The translations under genes and the position numbers were made by a program. DNA of 64,000 nt from NCBI GenBank assembly GCA_009760855.2, contig WPIO01000029.1:843501-907500 (forward strand), given 5' to 3'. The DNA comes from Cristatella mucedo. Lineage: Eukaryota > Bryozoa > Phylactolaemata > Cristatellidae. The first letter of the stretch is position 1. The number at the start of each line of letters is the position of its first letter. This document shows, piece by piece, positions 35,801 through 45,799 of this stretch. The notes below the pieces were generated by a model, which did no database searches, was not told the DNA's origin, and saw nothing but the letters and a program-made list of their open reading frames with translations.

Positions 35801-38800
35801 TAGTGTCTTGTGTGATGCGCAGCCTTCCCTAAGCCGACCAAGTCTCAGAAGAGCTCTACATATTCCTGAGCCTAGAACTCGTCTGTGGCATAGGAGCCGA
35901 TAAGCTGCCATGTGCAGTTTTGCAGTGCCTGCTGAGAGCTCGCCGAGACCTTGTCACGCGCAAGCAGCTTCTCGGTTTGTTTGCATGAGATGGGGCATCG
36001 CCTTTGCTTCACCACCGAACCTTAGTAAGCTGCTAAGATGCTCGAGGTCGTCGATTCTAGTCCTGCTGGATGTGATCCTGTATCGACCACTGCAAGAGCA
36101 GGCTGAAAGCAACCAAGAATCTTCTGCCATTGTAGACATTGCGCTTTTTAATTTGGTTGTTGTTTACTTTTTGCCACCTTCAAGGGTGGCCAGTGTGAGT
36201 CAGTCGGCCGACCCACAATTACGATCCGGGTTGTCCACTGCACATCCATTCGCGGTCGGTGTGCATCTTCAGCTCAGACTGAGCTTTGCCTTACCTGCTT
36301 ACTGCCTGCTAGTCACGTGAATAGGAGAGAGTGCTCCTCATCTGATTAGTCGCAGAGCCTTTGGCTGGTGGCCTGCTGTGTGGTGGCCTTGATCCTAGGG
36401 CTGCAGTATCGAGCAGCAGCAGCCTTGCCTCGGACGCCGACGCTGCGAGGTGCACATGGGTTAAAAAAAAACAACTAATGTGCTCTATGTCGAGCTGCTG
36501 TTCCGACGTTGTTTGCACTTCTCGCTTTTGCTTGAAGGGGATTTGTGTCTTCTGCAAACATCAAGCCCATCACTACCGACTTCAAGGAACTTGGAATCAA
36601 GGCGAACATTTCGTTCACCAGAGCCTTGAACGAGCTGAAAATGCACCAGGAGCTGCTGGCCAAAATGAAACAGCAGGAAACCGGAAAACCGCCCAGTCTG
36701 AAGAGCTCCAACTCGTGCGATGACGTAAGGGTGACGGGTTGCTCGCATTTCCCGGGCACCGGCTCCTTTGCTCGCGTCTTTTTGCCCGAGGCAACTCGTG
36801 CTTCTTGCTCTGACAGGCCTCATTTGCTTGGCGCTCATGCCCAGGTGTGGACAGTGTGCACCGGCCGGCTTGCACTAACACTAGATCACCGTGTCCCGCC
36901 ATAGCCTGGCTGCTGCTGCTGCTGCTGCTGCTCCTCTGCTGCCACTGGCCGCACGCACTACCATGCCATCGCTGCATCTTCCCTTCCCCTCCCCACCATT
37001 GGGCTGCTAGCTGCTTGGTGCCTTACTACCACACCATCCACACAGCTGACGCTGGCACAAAGGCCGCTGCTTTTGCAGAGCTCGAGCAGCGGCTCCGACC
37101 TTGTCTCATCGACGCAGGATGGAGCGGGAGCACAGCCGCCCGCTTTGTATCGCTCACCTACTCAAGGATCGAGCCATCTGGAGCTCTCGGATTCTTCTAT
37201 GAGCTCGAACGGACCGCGGAGGAAAAAGGTAGCTACAGTCGTCGGTGCATTTGTTTCTCTTCTCTTTCTCACTCTATTTTTTGTCGATTGGGCACGGCAG
37301 CGTTTTGATAGCTCCCGGCGACATTTATTCACTGGTTTGCATAGTGGTTAATGTGCTCGCTCCGACCGAGGTCAAGGTGAATGCATTTGTTCACGTTGAA
37401 TGTATTTGAGGACCGAAGTACTGGGCTCGAGCCCCGAGGCATATGGGAAACCCCTGAATAGAGATTAAGTTCTCTTAGAACGATATACAAAGGAATTAAT
37501 ATATACATCCAAACAAGTCTAGCTCCAACATGTATGGTGACGCCCACCTGGTGCCGACAGGCGGCTTTCAACACAGTAACAGACAAAATACCCCAATGAT
37601 TTATGGGCACTATGTCATTATTTTCATATTCAATGCCTCACTTAAGTACAAATGTTTCTGATAGGGCATGCAAGTCAGTATGAGGTTGGTCCTCAGCAGA
37701 GTCCAGTAACTTCTTACATGCACCCGGCGTAATATTTTGCTAATGATATTTCAGCCTGCTAAAAAAACTCATCCTGAGTCGTAGCAGGAACTGAATCGGA
37801 AATCACACAATGCTCCAACCTATCCGAAAGATGTTATTTGGGATTAAGGTCATGCGACTGACTCGGCCAACTCATGACTCTGAACCTTGATTGAGCAGAA
37901 AATATTTTGTTGGGGGGCTTTGGTGTGCGCATAGGTTCATTTTCCTGCTGTCAAACATTATCATTCTCAAGAAGAGCTCTAACACTTGGAATTCCAGTAT
38001 TTCTAACCAGGTCGATATACATATGTTGGTCCACAATTCCATTAATATTGTTCAGAACTCTAACACCGGAAGAGCATAAGCAACCCCAAACCATTACACT
38101 GCCTCCACCGAATTTCACTGTTGGCTGCAGGCATTCAGTGTGGCACACCTCAACTTTTTGACGACTCACGAAGGCTCTCCTTTTATCGTTAAGGCAGATC
38201 TTGAATTTGGACTCAATCCATAAACTTGGGTCAGTAGTAAGTACTTACTGTATTGAGCGTGGTCCTGTGCCCATCGGAGGTGGTCTTTTCTGTACTTTTG
38301 CTTGGCGACCCTTCTAAAAATGCCCTTAGTAGCAAGCCTCCGGCGCACTGTACCTTAGTTAACCATCTTCCCATTAGTGATCGCTAGCAACTAAGACAGC
38401 TCTCGGAACGGTGCCTTCAGTACCCGAAGAGCCAGCACCTTCAGACTGACGAAAGTCGTCCCTTCGGGTCGTCTTCTTTGGGCGACCTGAGCATAGTCTA
38501 CAAGCCAAACTTCCGTGAGTTTTAAGCTGTCCAGATTGTAGCTAACTGCTCAATGGCTGATTTTAAGAGTCCCTGCACCTTCTCGTTTGCTTAGGCCCGT
38601 TCATGAAAAGCCTTCAGTTAGTTGCCCTTTCGTTACGTCGTCAATTAGCGATCTCTGCTGGACTTGACGTCAAACTGAGCAGGAAGAGGACGGCTCTCGG
38701 CCGGAAAGCGGGGAAAGCCCTCCCCCTCGGCCCCACAACGCTTTCGTAGACGAATGAGAGCTCTTTCGGTGGAACAAAAAGCTAAAATATTGCAAACGTG

Positions 38801-40719
38801 TTAGTCCCTAGCAACACCACATTTAAAAGTCAGTATTTTTTTTATAGTTTTAAATCACTCAGTGCACTTTTTACAAGAGACGGTCTTTCCATTGGTGGTC
38901 ACTGTTTAACGACGCCATTTTACACCAGTCTCCGGCTCCGGCTGACCGACTCGTGTGGGCTGACCGACTCGTGTGCGTTTTCAGTGGCGGAACAAGACTT
39001 TCGCGTTTGTGTGTATATTTATACCGTTTTTCACGTTCAAAGGCAAGGATGTTGATGAATGCTGCGGCCACCAGCCACTCGACTGCCGAGGTCGAGGCAC
39101 CGAACGCCCGCGACTCAATGGCGGCAACGACGAAGGACAATGATCGTCAGCCTAATTTAGAGAAGTCTATCGAAGAGAGGGCAAGTAGTGGGCATAGTGG
39201 CGACGAGAGACAGTGCAGCCAGCACGCCACAGTCATGCCGCGGCCTACTTACATGGCCGATACTTACTGAATTTTGTATTCGTATTTGAGCCTGCGCTTG
39301 CACGTGGAGTTTTCCCGATTTTGGTCCCGTGCATAATTTTGCCTTTTGGTGTGCCATAAAGAATTCTACTAAAGGCATGTGCTAGATGGCGTAAACTTGG
39401 CCAGCTTTAGCTTTATTTGTCCAGAAGTTAAGCATACGGAGATATAAAGGTCAACCTATTTTACCACCATGATGCCGAAATGTTTAGATACAATATTATG
39501 ACCGTATTTATTATTTGCCCATAGCTGTAGTTTTTTGGAAGCTCGAACCATTTCAGTCAAAAGAGCAAGTGGTGAGAAGATAGGCCGGAGCAAGACACTT
39601 AATAGACCTAAAAAGGAACGACATAATCTTGAAATCGATGTGCTGTTGATGGGGAACCAGTGAAGATTTATGAGATGTGTAGTAGTGCGGCAGTTGCCAC
39701 GTTCTTGGCTGACAAGCCCCAGCTGTCTGTTAAGCATCTTATTTCGTGGGCAGGAAGACCTGCAAGTGTGTGATTTACTTAGCTCTAGTCTAGATGTCAT
39801 GAATGCACTGGCCGTTGTAGATGTTGTGTTTTTATCTATAAGCAAATCCAAAAATATTTTGACCGGCTGCCGGTACTGAGACACCATCTGCGGTTTCCCA
39901 CGTTTTTAATGGCTGCTACAAGACTGGATCAACAGCCCACGATTCAGTAGGTGCTGCAATAATGGACTCCTTAGTTACTGCTGCCTGAGTGGCTGTAAAT
40001 TATCAATACATTATCCCTTACGATATTGTATTGCAATAACTACCCTATCGGGCGATTGATCTTGAGAGGGCATGTCATAATTTAGAAATACAACGTTTTT
40101 TCAGTTTGAAGTATTGGTCTGAAGTCTATCTAGGGCTTAGTACCTTTTGTTGACAAAGTCTGCCAAAAATACGTCACACCAAGAACGTCATATTTTGGGA
40201 AAACTTTTTGTGTTGAGCTCGATGCACTACTTCTGGTGCAAATAGGTGTACAAATTAATTATTTTTACCATGTTCCGGTCATCTGTCATAAACCAGATTT
40301 TGGGATTGCATTTATAACATGTCTGTCTTTATTTAGGGAAACTTTCAAAAACTTTAAAACAGTGTTGATCCATTTTTTGAACATTCCCGGCCATTTCACC
40401 CGGAAGAAGAGAGTTAGAAATCCTTGAATGCAGTGAAGGATCAAATCACAAGCTTAGCTGTGCTGCGCGTTGACAAAGGCATCTGCATGAAAATGAAATC
40501 TTTAGTTGTGCTTGGCGATTACATCGGGAAGGAAGAGATTCAGAATTGTGGATGAAATTGATCTGCAATGGATCCAAGGAGCAAGCCACACTTGAAAGGC
40601 TAACGGGATGACCATTGGCCGGTAGCATCTAATCTCTTAATTCTCCCACTTGAACCATGGTATCATGGTGTCTTATCACAATCTTACTGCTAGCTAAGAG
40701 CCAAAACTTGTGTGCATGC

Positions 40720-40753
<34 letters not shown>

Positions 40754-41467
40754 CGTGTGTGTGTGTGTGTGTGTGTGTGCGTGCGCGCGCGCTCTCGCAC
40801 AACCTGCACCTGCTGTTGAACCTACCAATTCGGCACATTTTAAGGGTGACTAGTGTGAATGGTGACTGGGAATGTGTTTATGTGATTGATTGATAGTGTG
40901 TGATGTGGGCCTTGATGTAACATGGCTCAGGCTTGCCTCTTTTCAGCTGCACAAGAAGTTTGAAAAAGAAACCTGCGAACTGTTGGCCAGAATTACTCAG
41001 GAAGCGGAGCACCGGCGACTAGAGGAGCTCAGGAAGCTGAGGGATGAGCTGACAGCAGACCACACACGTGAATGTCAAGAAATGATTGCCAAGCATAAGG
41101 AGGAGCTGTCGAACGTCAAGAAGAGGCAGTGGGTGCGTCTCTCTCACACGTCTTGCCTACGCTGTGTACGATGCCGTTTAGAGCCTCCCTGGCTCGGCTG
41201 CCTGTGCTAGGATTGCCTAGCAACATTGACTTCCCTCCGCACACACACCCCCTGCTGTGCTGAGATCGCATCCGGTGTGGCGGCTTGCGAAGCACTTCGA
41301 CCACCACCTCATGCTTGCCTCATGCCCTCCCTTCTCCTTCGTAGTGCTACAACTGTGAAGCCTCAGCAATATACCACTGCTGCTGGAATACGGCCTACTG
41401 CAGCGTGGAGTGCCAGCAGGCACACTGGCACAAGGAGCACAAACGAGCCTGCCGCCGGAAGCGTTAA
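25180..41467 (+). CDS. ZMYND11: ZMYND11/BS69-type chromatin reader (complete coding region)
   Basis: Eleven exons encode about 519 residues (human 602). The human protein reads H3.3 trimethylated at Lys36 and restrains transcription elongation (established knowledge). Domains in order: winged helix (1-85), PHD finger with all eight ligands (C-IV-C, C-RH-C, H-SL-C, C-EL-C), bromodomain, a C-x2-C-x15-C-x3-H zinc finger split between two exons, PWWP, a helix-rich linker, a coiled coil and a MYND finger ending CRRKR as in human. The PWWP aromatic cage is kept: Tyr for human Phe291, Trp for Trp294, Phe for Phe310. The usual bromodomain acetyl-lysine Asn is absent, as in human. Joins: 25180-25452, 25840-25983, 26997-27077, 28956-29139, 30955-30989 (tentative), 31352-31429, 31826-31944, 36538-36724, 37079-37228, 40947-41132, 41345-41467. 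No stop or frameshift is seen. Confidence 0.96.
25597..25666 (+). mobile_element. LINE/SINE tail in a ZMYND11 intron
   Basis: Clean copy of the tail: ttaagtgcccagagagagat, aagttctcccagggcgctat, then ATT units. Confidence 0.6.
25840..25983 (+). CDS. ZMYND11: ZMYND11 PHD finger exon
   Basis: Forty-eight codons between acceptor cccttgcag and donor gtaggt. It starts [12 protein letters not shown] and ends FTCELCVLQ. All eight zinc ligands of a C4HC3 PHD finger are present with human-like spacing. Confidence 0.96.
26380..26560. mobile_element. Partial MITE-like element, copy 3
   Basis: Only the right-hand interior is kept: gtcgtattt, tttttgtagacatttt, ccggtttacttctgggctag and tatgtgaaaatc match positions 6190-6320 of copy 1. 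It lies in the intron after the PHD exon. Confidence 0.45.
26997..27077 (+). CDS. ZMYND11: ZMYND11 bromodomain exon, first part
   Basis: Twenty-seven codons, [20 protein letters not shown] then LARLKEK, between acceptor ctgttgcag and donor gtgagt. It matches helix Z of the human bromodomain (YLRFIVSRMKER). Confidence 0.92.
27287..27440 (+). mobile_element. SINE family B in a ZMYND11 intron
   Basis: tagtggcctaggggtaagct, gatccaggtcttgggttgag, tttattgcccagtgctagtg, then tgcctctatataaattaggc. Complete but diverged. Confidence 0.58.
28000..28090 (+). mobile_element. LINE/SINE tail in a ZMYND11 intron
   Basis: agtaaactgcttgggaagag, ttagttctccaagggtgata, then a short ATT end. Diverged. Confidence 0.45.
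28956..29139 (+). CDS. ZMYND11: ZMYND11 bromodomain exon, second part
   Basis: It reads [16 protein letters not shown], then [18 protein letters not shown] and [11 protein letters not shown], ending one base into a codon at the donor gtgtgt. Human has VDVPTIQEKVNEGKYRS at the same place. The acceptor tttgaag is weak, so the 5' edge could shift by a few bases. Confidence 0.9.
29738..30275 (-). mobile_element. LINE 3'-end remnant in a ZMYND11 intron
   Basis: The tail block (gtaccccaagagaaccaaat) begins at 29755. About 270 bases further, ggaagtgggaagtgagttcc and the following DNA correspond to the reversed WNSLP region. Decayed. Confidence 0.55.
30955..30989 (+). CDS. ZMYND11: ZMYND11 tentative 35-base micro-exon
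   Basis: The exon before ends in phase 1 and the one after starts in phase 0, so an exon of 3n+2 bases must lie between. This one has acceptor ttatttaag and donor gtagtg and gives [12 protein letters not shown], matching the human stretch DIARMLYKDTCHEL only loosely. Phase and position fit; sequence support is thin. Confidence 0.45.
31352..31429 (+). CDS. ZMYND11: ZMYND11 zinc finger exon between bromodomain and PWWP
   Basis: Twenty-six codons, [20 protein letters not shown] then WFVQVC. The first three ligands align to human Cys258, Cys261 and Cys277; the fourth, His281, comes from the next exon (DPPHE). Acceptor ttccgttgtag, donor gtaggt. Confidence 0.95.
31826..31944 (+). CDS. ZMYND11: ZMYND11 PWWP exon
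   Basis: [20 protein letters not shown] followed by [14 protein letters not shown]; it ends two bases into Arg at donor gtaagg. The spacing from the cage Trp to RFF equals human. Acceptor gactgctgtag. Confidence 0.97.
32772..32985 (-). mobile_element. LINE 3'-end fragment in a ZMYND11 intron
   Basis: Ten ATT-type units, tail block (gccctcagagaacttaatct), then gacatgcacagggtcagcat and gtggttagtggcagcatgca. Almost identical to the copy at 23240. Confidence 0.68.
33324..33402. repeat. 25-base tandem repeat, three copies
   Basis: gactgatgtcacaacatccc plus ctgac is repeated three times almost without change, in the intron between PWWP and the following exon. Each unit has a tgatgtca half palindrome. 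Confidence 0.9.
33580..33690 (+). mobile_element. SINE family A, internally shortened
   Basis: ggtttggcccacggttaagg, then gacctaggtcgttgaagcta and taaagcacctggatagagat with an attatta end. The B-box part is shortened. Confidence 0.6.
34490..34615 (-). mobile_element. SINE family B in a ZMYND11 intron
   Basis: Reverse match: gccgtggcagctatcactcc, gcaatgatgtattgcctgct, then gcaggactgaaagcacgacc and a gatgaccttactcctaagc head. Confidence 0.55.
34698..35325 (-). mobile_element. LINE 3' part, close relative of the one at 53244
   Basis: The frame at 34974-35231 reads [20 protein letters not shown], then [10 protein letters not shown]. Flanking DNA (gcgcactcacagcccaagtg, gcagctcagaaccgctgaaa) runs colinear with 53262-53880. 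Confidence 0.75.
36538..36724 (+). CDS. ZMYND11: ZMYND11 exon: PWWP end and following helix
   Basis: The first base completes Arg, then 62 codons include [31 protein letters not shown] and a Ser-rich tail ending SCDD. It matches the human run from PSENIQDI to ACDELELHQRFL. Donor gtaagg. The 4.6 kb intron before it is mostly repeats. Confidence 0.94.
36908..36934. repeat. CTG repeat in a ZMYND11 intron
   Basis: Eight CTG units about 145 bases before the Ser-rich linker exon. Confidence 0.95.
37079..37228 (+). CDS. ZMYND11: ZMYND11 Ser-rich linker exon
   Basis: Fifty codons after acceptor cttttgcag, from [15 protein letters not shown] to [10 protein letters not shown], donor gtagct. It is low-complexity and poorly conserved, but phase 0 at both ends fits its neighbours. 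An upstream acceptor ending at 37045 would add 11 in-frame residues. Confidence 0.75.
37335..37500 (+). mobile_element. SINE family A in a ZMYND11 intron
   Basis: gcatagtggttaatgtgctc, then gggctcgagccccgaggcat and agagattaagttctcttaga. It has the same central insertion (tcaaggtgaat) as the copy at 1830, so these two form a subfamily. Confidence 0.68.
37680..38400 (-). mobile_element. Tc1-like transposase remnant in a ZMYND11 intron
   Basis: Minus-strand pieces: [20 protein letters not shown], then [20 protein letters not shown], and a tail resembling [10 protein letters not shown]. These are Tc1 DDE-region blocks in the right order with several stops and shifts. It lies in the intron before the coiled-coil exon, opposite to the gene. 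Confidence 0.82.
39440..39930 (-). mobile_element. LINE C-terminal remnant in a ZMYND11 intron
   Basis: Frame [15 protein letters not shown], later [20 protein letters not shown], equals the VHAFVTSRLD to HWLPVKQRI span of the copy at 50976. One long frame with few stops, but truncated. Confidence 0.6.
40732..40796. repeat. GT microsatellite before the coiled-coil exon
   Basis: Interrupted GT repeat about 150 bases upstream of the acceptor at 40946. Long GT tracts near exons can affect splicing. Confidence 0.95.
40947..41132 (+). CDS. ZMYND11: ZMYND11 coiled-coil exon
   Basis: Sixty-two codons in phase 0, [20 protein letters not shown] through [13 protein letters not shown], rich in Glu and Lys with heptad-like spacing. 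It leads into the MYND finger just as KKKQW does in human. Acceptor tcttttcag, donor gtgcgt. The human coiled-coil region is longer, so an exon could have been missed in the 3.7 kb before it. Confidence 0.94.
41345..41467 (+). CDS. ZMYND11: ZMYND11 terminal MYND finger exon with stop
   Basis: Forty codons plus [20 protein letters not shown] and [13 protein letters not shown] give the full MYND ligand set, and the end CRRKR equals the human C terminus. In human this finger docks PxLxP motifs of co-regulators such as MGA (established knowledge). Confidence 0.97.
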   Translation, partial: CYNCEASAIYHCCWNTAYCSVECQQAHWHKEHKRACRRKR

Positions 41468-41679
41468 TGCGTCCACCGCTGCTCGGGTAACGTCAGCAGC
41501 CAAGCACAGGCAGCAGGCGTGGCCGCCGGGTCGAACCGACGTGAAACAACTATCGACGATCTTAAGGGGCTGGGCTAGGCTAATTCGTCTGTCCCCTGGC
41601 GACTATTACCCTGTGTCGACCTGCAGCTGCTGCTTCTGTGTTTGACGTACCACCTGAGCTCATACGTGCACACACTCGC

Positions 41680-41815
41680 ACCCTCAGACCATGCAGGCGC
41701 ATGCACACACACTCACACACCACATACGCACTTACACAGACACACTCACACCACGCACTCACACACACCACACGCACGTGTAGGCACACACACACCACGC
41801 GAACTCACACACAAT
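41680..41815. repeat. CA-rich stretch in the ZMYND11 3' UTR
   Basis: Irregular cacacactcacacacc-type repeats within the inferred 3' UTR. Confidence 0.85.
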
Positions 41816-42381
41816 GCACCCTCGAGGTGCACCAAGTTTACTCGAAGTCGGTCGGTTGCATGGCGGGCGAGCGCAAGTGAGCACGATGCTGCTTCCGGCC
41901 GATCTTGTGGCAGTGATGTGTCGTCCGGTCAAGTTTGTGACTTGGTCGGTTTTGGCAAGAGGAGAGAATTTATGAGCATTAAGTGGGCGAGGACTCTGCC
42001 CTCACCCACTGCAGATGCTGTTCGGCGCTGTCTCGCGCAAGCGTGCCCGTTCTTGCATGCTAGTCCGTGGCGATGTCGTGCTTAAGGTGCCGGGCTCACG
42101 ACCGGCAAATAGCTTTTATTTCCATTAGACAGCAGTATTTTCACACATTTTTTATGTTCCCTCTCTGGTGCCCGTTGGTTGAGCAGTATACGTAGTCATC
42201 TTGAATGGTGTGGCTTGCTCTCCAGGCGGCGCGATGTCGTGTATACCAGTGTTTGTGCTGATCAACGAGGGTTTCACTGACCGTTATAAGCCGCCGTGCA
42301 GTCATTCGTAGTCGATGCTTTGCTGCCAGCGAAGCAAGCAGGCAGCTAGCAATACGAGCTGTAGATGTGCAGCTTTTTTCC

Positions 42382-42387
42382 AATAAA
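42382..42387 (+). terminator. ZMYND11: Candidate ZMYND11 poly(A) signal
   Basis: AATAAA lies 915 bases after the stop codon and is the first plus-strand copy found there. The 3' UTR would include a CA-rich stretch at 41680-41815. Confidence 0.5.
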
Positions 42388-42438
42388 TTCATATACGGTG
42401 CTGTTAAGTAGAGGTGTATACTGTGCACGTGCAGCTCT

Positions 42439-42439
<1 letters not shown>

Positions 42440-42500
<61 letters not shown>
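42440..42500. repeat. TC microsatellite
   Basis: About 30 uninterrupted TC units just after the ZMYND11 poly(A) signal. Confidence 0.97.
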
Positions 42501-42503
<3 letters not shown>

Positions 42504-42839
42504 GGCTCTCTCATCAGTCGTTCCTCGTTTGAAACAGCTGCCCAAATTTGGGCATGTGTTGGTACTTGAGACCGGAGCAAATCGAGGGCATGCAGCCGAA
42601 GGGTAGCCTGTGGTAGTGGTGTGTGTGTAGGTGTCACTGCCAGCCCTTAAGCTGCGGCCTTTGCAAGATTTCCCTCCGGAAAAAGTAACGTGCTCCGAGT
42701 TGTCCTGTTCAGTAGCAGCGAATTGGATTTCACCGGTTAAAAGGAGGGGCCAAAGGTTGATAGCATTCACGTTTGAATTTATGTGCGGCTGAGCATGTGT
42801 TTCATATAAGTACTCCCACGTCAGCTCGGTCTAGATACT

Positions 42840-42910
42840 AATAATATATATGTATAGCGCTCTGAGAACTGAATATATATCTCTTTAGGCACTTGACGGA
42901 CGCTGCATAT
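42840..42910 (-). mobile_element. LINE tail fragment
   Basis: gtatagcgctctgagaactg, then ctctttaggcacttgacgga; a mutated tail block. Confidence 0.4.
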
Positions 42911-44400
42911 AAACCATTACCAAATGTTTGGTGATAACATCCATAAGTAGCAGGCATGGTGTCCGAAGGTACATGCACACGGAATGAATGTAACGATCTG
43001 TCGAATTAAAGGGTGAACACACCATCAACCGTAGCAAGTCCTGGTGCCTCACTAGTTGCTGACATGTAGGTGTGAAAATACCCTTTTCCTATGGCTGCTC
43101 GTATAACTTGGAACATATTAGGAAGGCCCAAAGCTGAGTGGGTGTTGCAGCAGCTGGTGTCTACCCACTGCAGATAGTTACCTCTTGAACACGTGGCAGA
43201 GCACACGATGCGTTTGAATACATGGCTATATCTATAATTGTAGCATTAAGAGTAGCCAAGCCTTGAAGGGGCATTGCCACAGTCAGCGGGTAGGGGAAAA
43301 TCATCCCACCCCCTCCGTAGAACTGGGGTGGGGGCCCTAATCCTGCTCCCCAACCAACAAAAGTGTCCTACTTTCAGTCGATGTGTGACCGCGTAGTCCG
43401 AATAAATAAACGCTGATCTGCAACCTTTCCTTATTTTCTGATATTCTCCCTAACACTAAAATCCTGGCTCCAACCCTGGTGGCATTGCGTCAGTTGACTT
43501 TTGTATGGGCGATCACAATTCGGCAAATCCAGATATCTGTTCTTAGGGAATTTATCCCTAATTATATTGGTGTACATCATCCCAGGTTTGGTGGATGGTT
43601 AGGAGCTAGTGGCCTGGTAACCCGTTCAGTAATAAGGGGTCTGAGCCGTCTTTTGCTGTTCGCGACTGCTCGCACAAATACAACACAGGTAATCTCAAGA
43701 GCGACTGAGGAGACAGCAGACACGTCAGCATTCAAATGTTTAATCGTACAGCGCCTGACAATAAGGCTGAGTGTGTGCCCGCGTTATTTCGCGTAACTAT
43801 ACCACGCGCCCCCTAGTCGAGACGTTCACATGGCTCCCTACCAATAAGGTTCACAAATACGGGGCACTGCAGTAGGCCGGTGCTCCGTATTAGTGAACTC
43901 ATCCTACAGCCCCCATGCATGCGCCCTTGCGCTTCCTGGGCAAAATAGCCAGTTGCAGACGAACCGACGATTCCGCCCCTCTAATATAGTGTATTCGGGG
44001 TTCCCCCAGCAATAGTGTTTAGTTCCCCTACGGCGCATGCAACTGGGACGCGAAGAGTTGAATCAAGCCATCGTTCCTCGGTCGCTAGTCCCAGCCGACA
44101 GGCTACAACTACCTCCGACTCTTTTGCAGCGCGGCTAACGACATGCAGGTGCCGCACCGAAGGGCGGCGAACAACCAGGGAGAAACCAAACGCGCGTTTC
44201 TCCCGAAGACACCCACCACTTCGCCTCCATGACGGGGAGGGGGCTAAGAGGGCTCGAAGCTGTGGCCGCCAGCTCTCAGGCTCTGCCAACGGCGGCGCTG
44301 ACGTTCTTTTAGATGGGTTTCAAGAGACCAGGCGAAAGCCTTCGGTGCACCGTTCCAAAGCTTCTCTCAGTAGCAGGGTTTTGAAGGTAAGCGTAACTAG
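42910..44400. other. Intergenic, no gene recognised
   Basis: The part from 43700 to 44350 is richer in CpG than its flanks and carries the hairpin. Its frames match nothing I know. Confidence 0.45.
43849..43898. other. Strong hairpin
   Basis: Two 19-base arms (43849-43867 and 43880-43898) pair at 17 positions plus one G-U, around a 12-base loop. It lies in intergenic DNA with no recognised repeat around it. Confidence 0.6.
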
Positions 44401-44409
44401 GCTTTTTTA

Positions 44410-44560
44410 GCCCGGGAGATGAGGTGCTGGCTCGGCGCGACCCAGATTGCGGTTCGAGTCCTGCGGTTCGACGGTCCTATATTGCACGCTGCAAGCGGCG
44501 GTGATGGCTGTAAAGGCTTTTCTGTCGAATCATAAACAAGGCTGCCTGACCGCTCTGCAG
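44410..44560 (+). mobile_element. SINE family B
   Basis: gagatgaggtgctggctcgg head, gcggttcgagtcctgcggtt B box (close to the tRNA consensus), gtgatggctgtaaaggcttt and ataaacaaggctgcctg end. Confidence 0.62.
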
Positions 44561-44899
44561 GCCAAGCAGTCGGAGACGCTGGCCTGGCACAGCTGCTCAG
44601 CGCCGGAGCCAGCCGCAAAGTAGACCGTGACCGTGGCTGCGATTGCTTCTGAAAACTGCTGTATAAGTTGTCAAGTTGAAAATCTCACTTTCATTTATAC
44701 ACTTTTAAATATTGGCGCAAGTTCTTTAACGGATATCCGCGAAAATTTGTTGCGAACGTTCTCTCTTGGTACAATTGTCACTGAACAATCAACAATAATT
44801 AAAAGTTAGCTATAGTTAAAAAATTTCGTGCTCTACGTCATCTTTCAGACAGGGTATATTCTGGCTTGTAGATGTATAGCTTGGCCTAACCTATTTTAC

Positions 44900-45010
44900 G
44901 CCCCGAGTATAAAGTGGCCTCAACCGTTTTAACCATGAGGTTTAAAGTGGCCAAGACCGTTTAAACTCTGGGGTATAAAGTAGCCTAGGTCGTTTTAACC
45001 CAGAGTAAAC
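44900..45010. repeat. Imperfect tandem repeat of about 40 bases
   Basis: tataaagtggcctcaaccgt, ttaaagtggccaagaccgtt and tataaagtagcctaggtcgt mark three diverged units. Confidence 0.65.
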
Positions 45011-45302
45011 TCTGGGCGGGGTATGTTCTGGCCTGTTGCACTGGGTCGTGAAGTGCATGCCTCTTATGCGTGGACTAGGACTTTGGGAGAGACTTAGGCG
45101 CAAAGTTTCGGGCTCCATTTCACTGTGGCAACTACCGACTTTATTGTAAGAGGGGCAGCCATACTTTCACAGCAGGCTAAACAGGCCCGGCAGGCGACAA
45201 CAGCTTCGCAGGATCTGCCTTCAAAGAGAGCCAGCCGGTGGACTAAAGACCTGAATAAAAGGCCATCTGGAAGACAGGCACCGAGCACTCCACTTCTGAG
45301 TC

Positions 45303-45535
45303 GGTAATAATAATAATGATATTAATAAACTTAATAAAACGCCATCAGAGAACCCAATCACTTTCTAGGTATTTACATTTGCTGCAAAGGAAACACGATC
45401 GAATGGTGAGTGGTATCATGCTTGATAAACAACATGAATAACATGGTAAGGGGGCGACATGCACAGGGTCAGCATGCAAGTGTGGTTAGTGGCAGCATGC
45501 AACAGTGTAAGCACACATAAGCACATAAACGCCGA
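45303..45535 (-). mobile_element. LINE 3'-end fragment
   Basis: Starts with ATT-type units, then gccatcagagaacccaatca, gggcgacatgcacagggtca and ggttagtggcagcatgcaac. It lies directly against the SINE at 45537. Confidence 0.65.
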
Positions 45536-45536
45536 G

Positions 45537-45675
45537 CTGGTTTGGACCAGCAGTTAAGGTGCTCGCCCCCCGACCAAGATCTGACTGAGGTCGTGGGCTC
45601 GAGCAGGGAGGCATATGTGAAGCCCCTGAATAGAGATTAAGTTATCTTAGGGCGTTATACAAATACATTGGGGAC
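45537..45675 (+). mobile_element. SINE family A
   Basis: ctggtttggaccagcagtta, gaggtcgtgggctcgagcag, then gaagcccctgaatagagatt and gttatacaaatac. A 32-base duplication and an AT microsatellite follow. Confidence 0.68.
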
Positions 45676-45713
45676 ATATATATCATATATACAAATACAT
45701 TGGGGACATATAC

Positions 45714-45794
<81 letters not shown>
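45660..45794. repeat. 32-base duplication joined to an AT microsatellite
   Basis: tacaaatacattggggacat occurs twice in a row, then about 40 TA units. The duplication probably arose by slippage at the TA tract. Confidence 0.9.
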
Positions 45795-45799
45795 CAGGG

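Noticed and set aside
42141-42770. 209-residue minus frame
   Set aside because: Its middle is an Arg-Glu run produced by the TC microsatellite; no domain is present.
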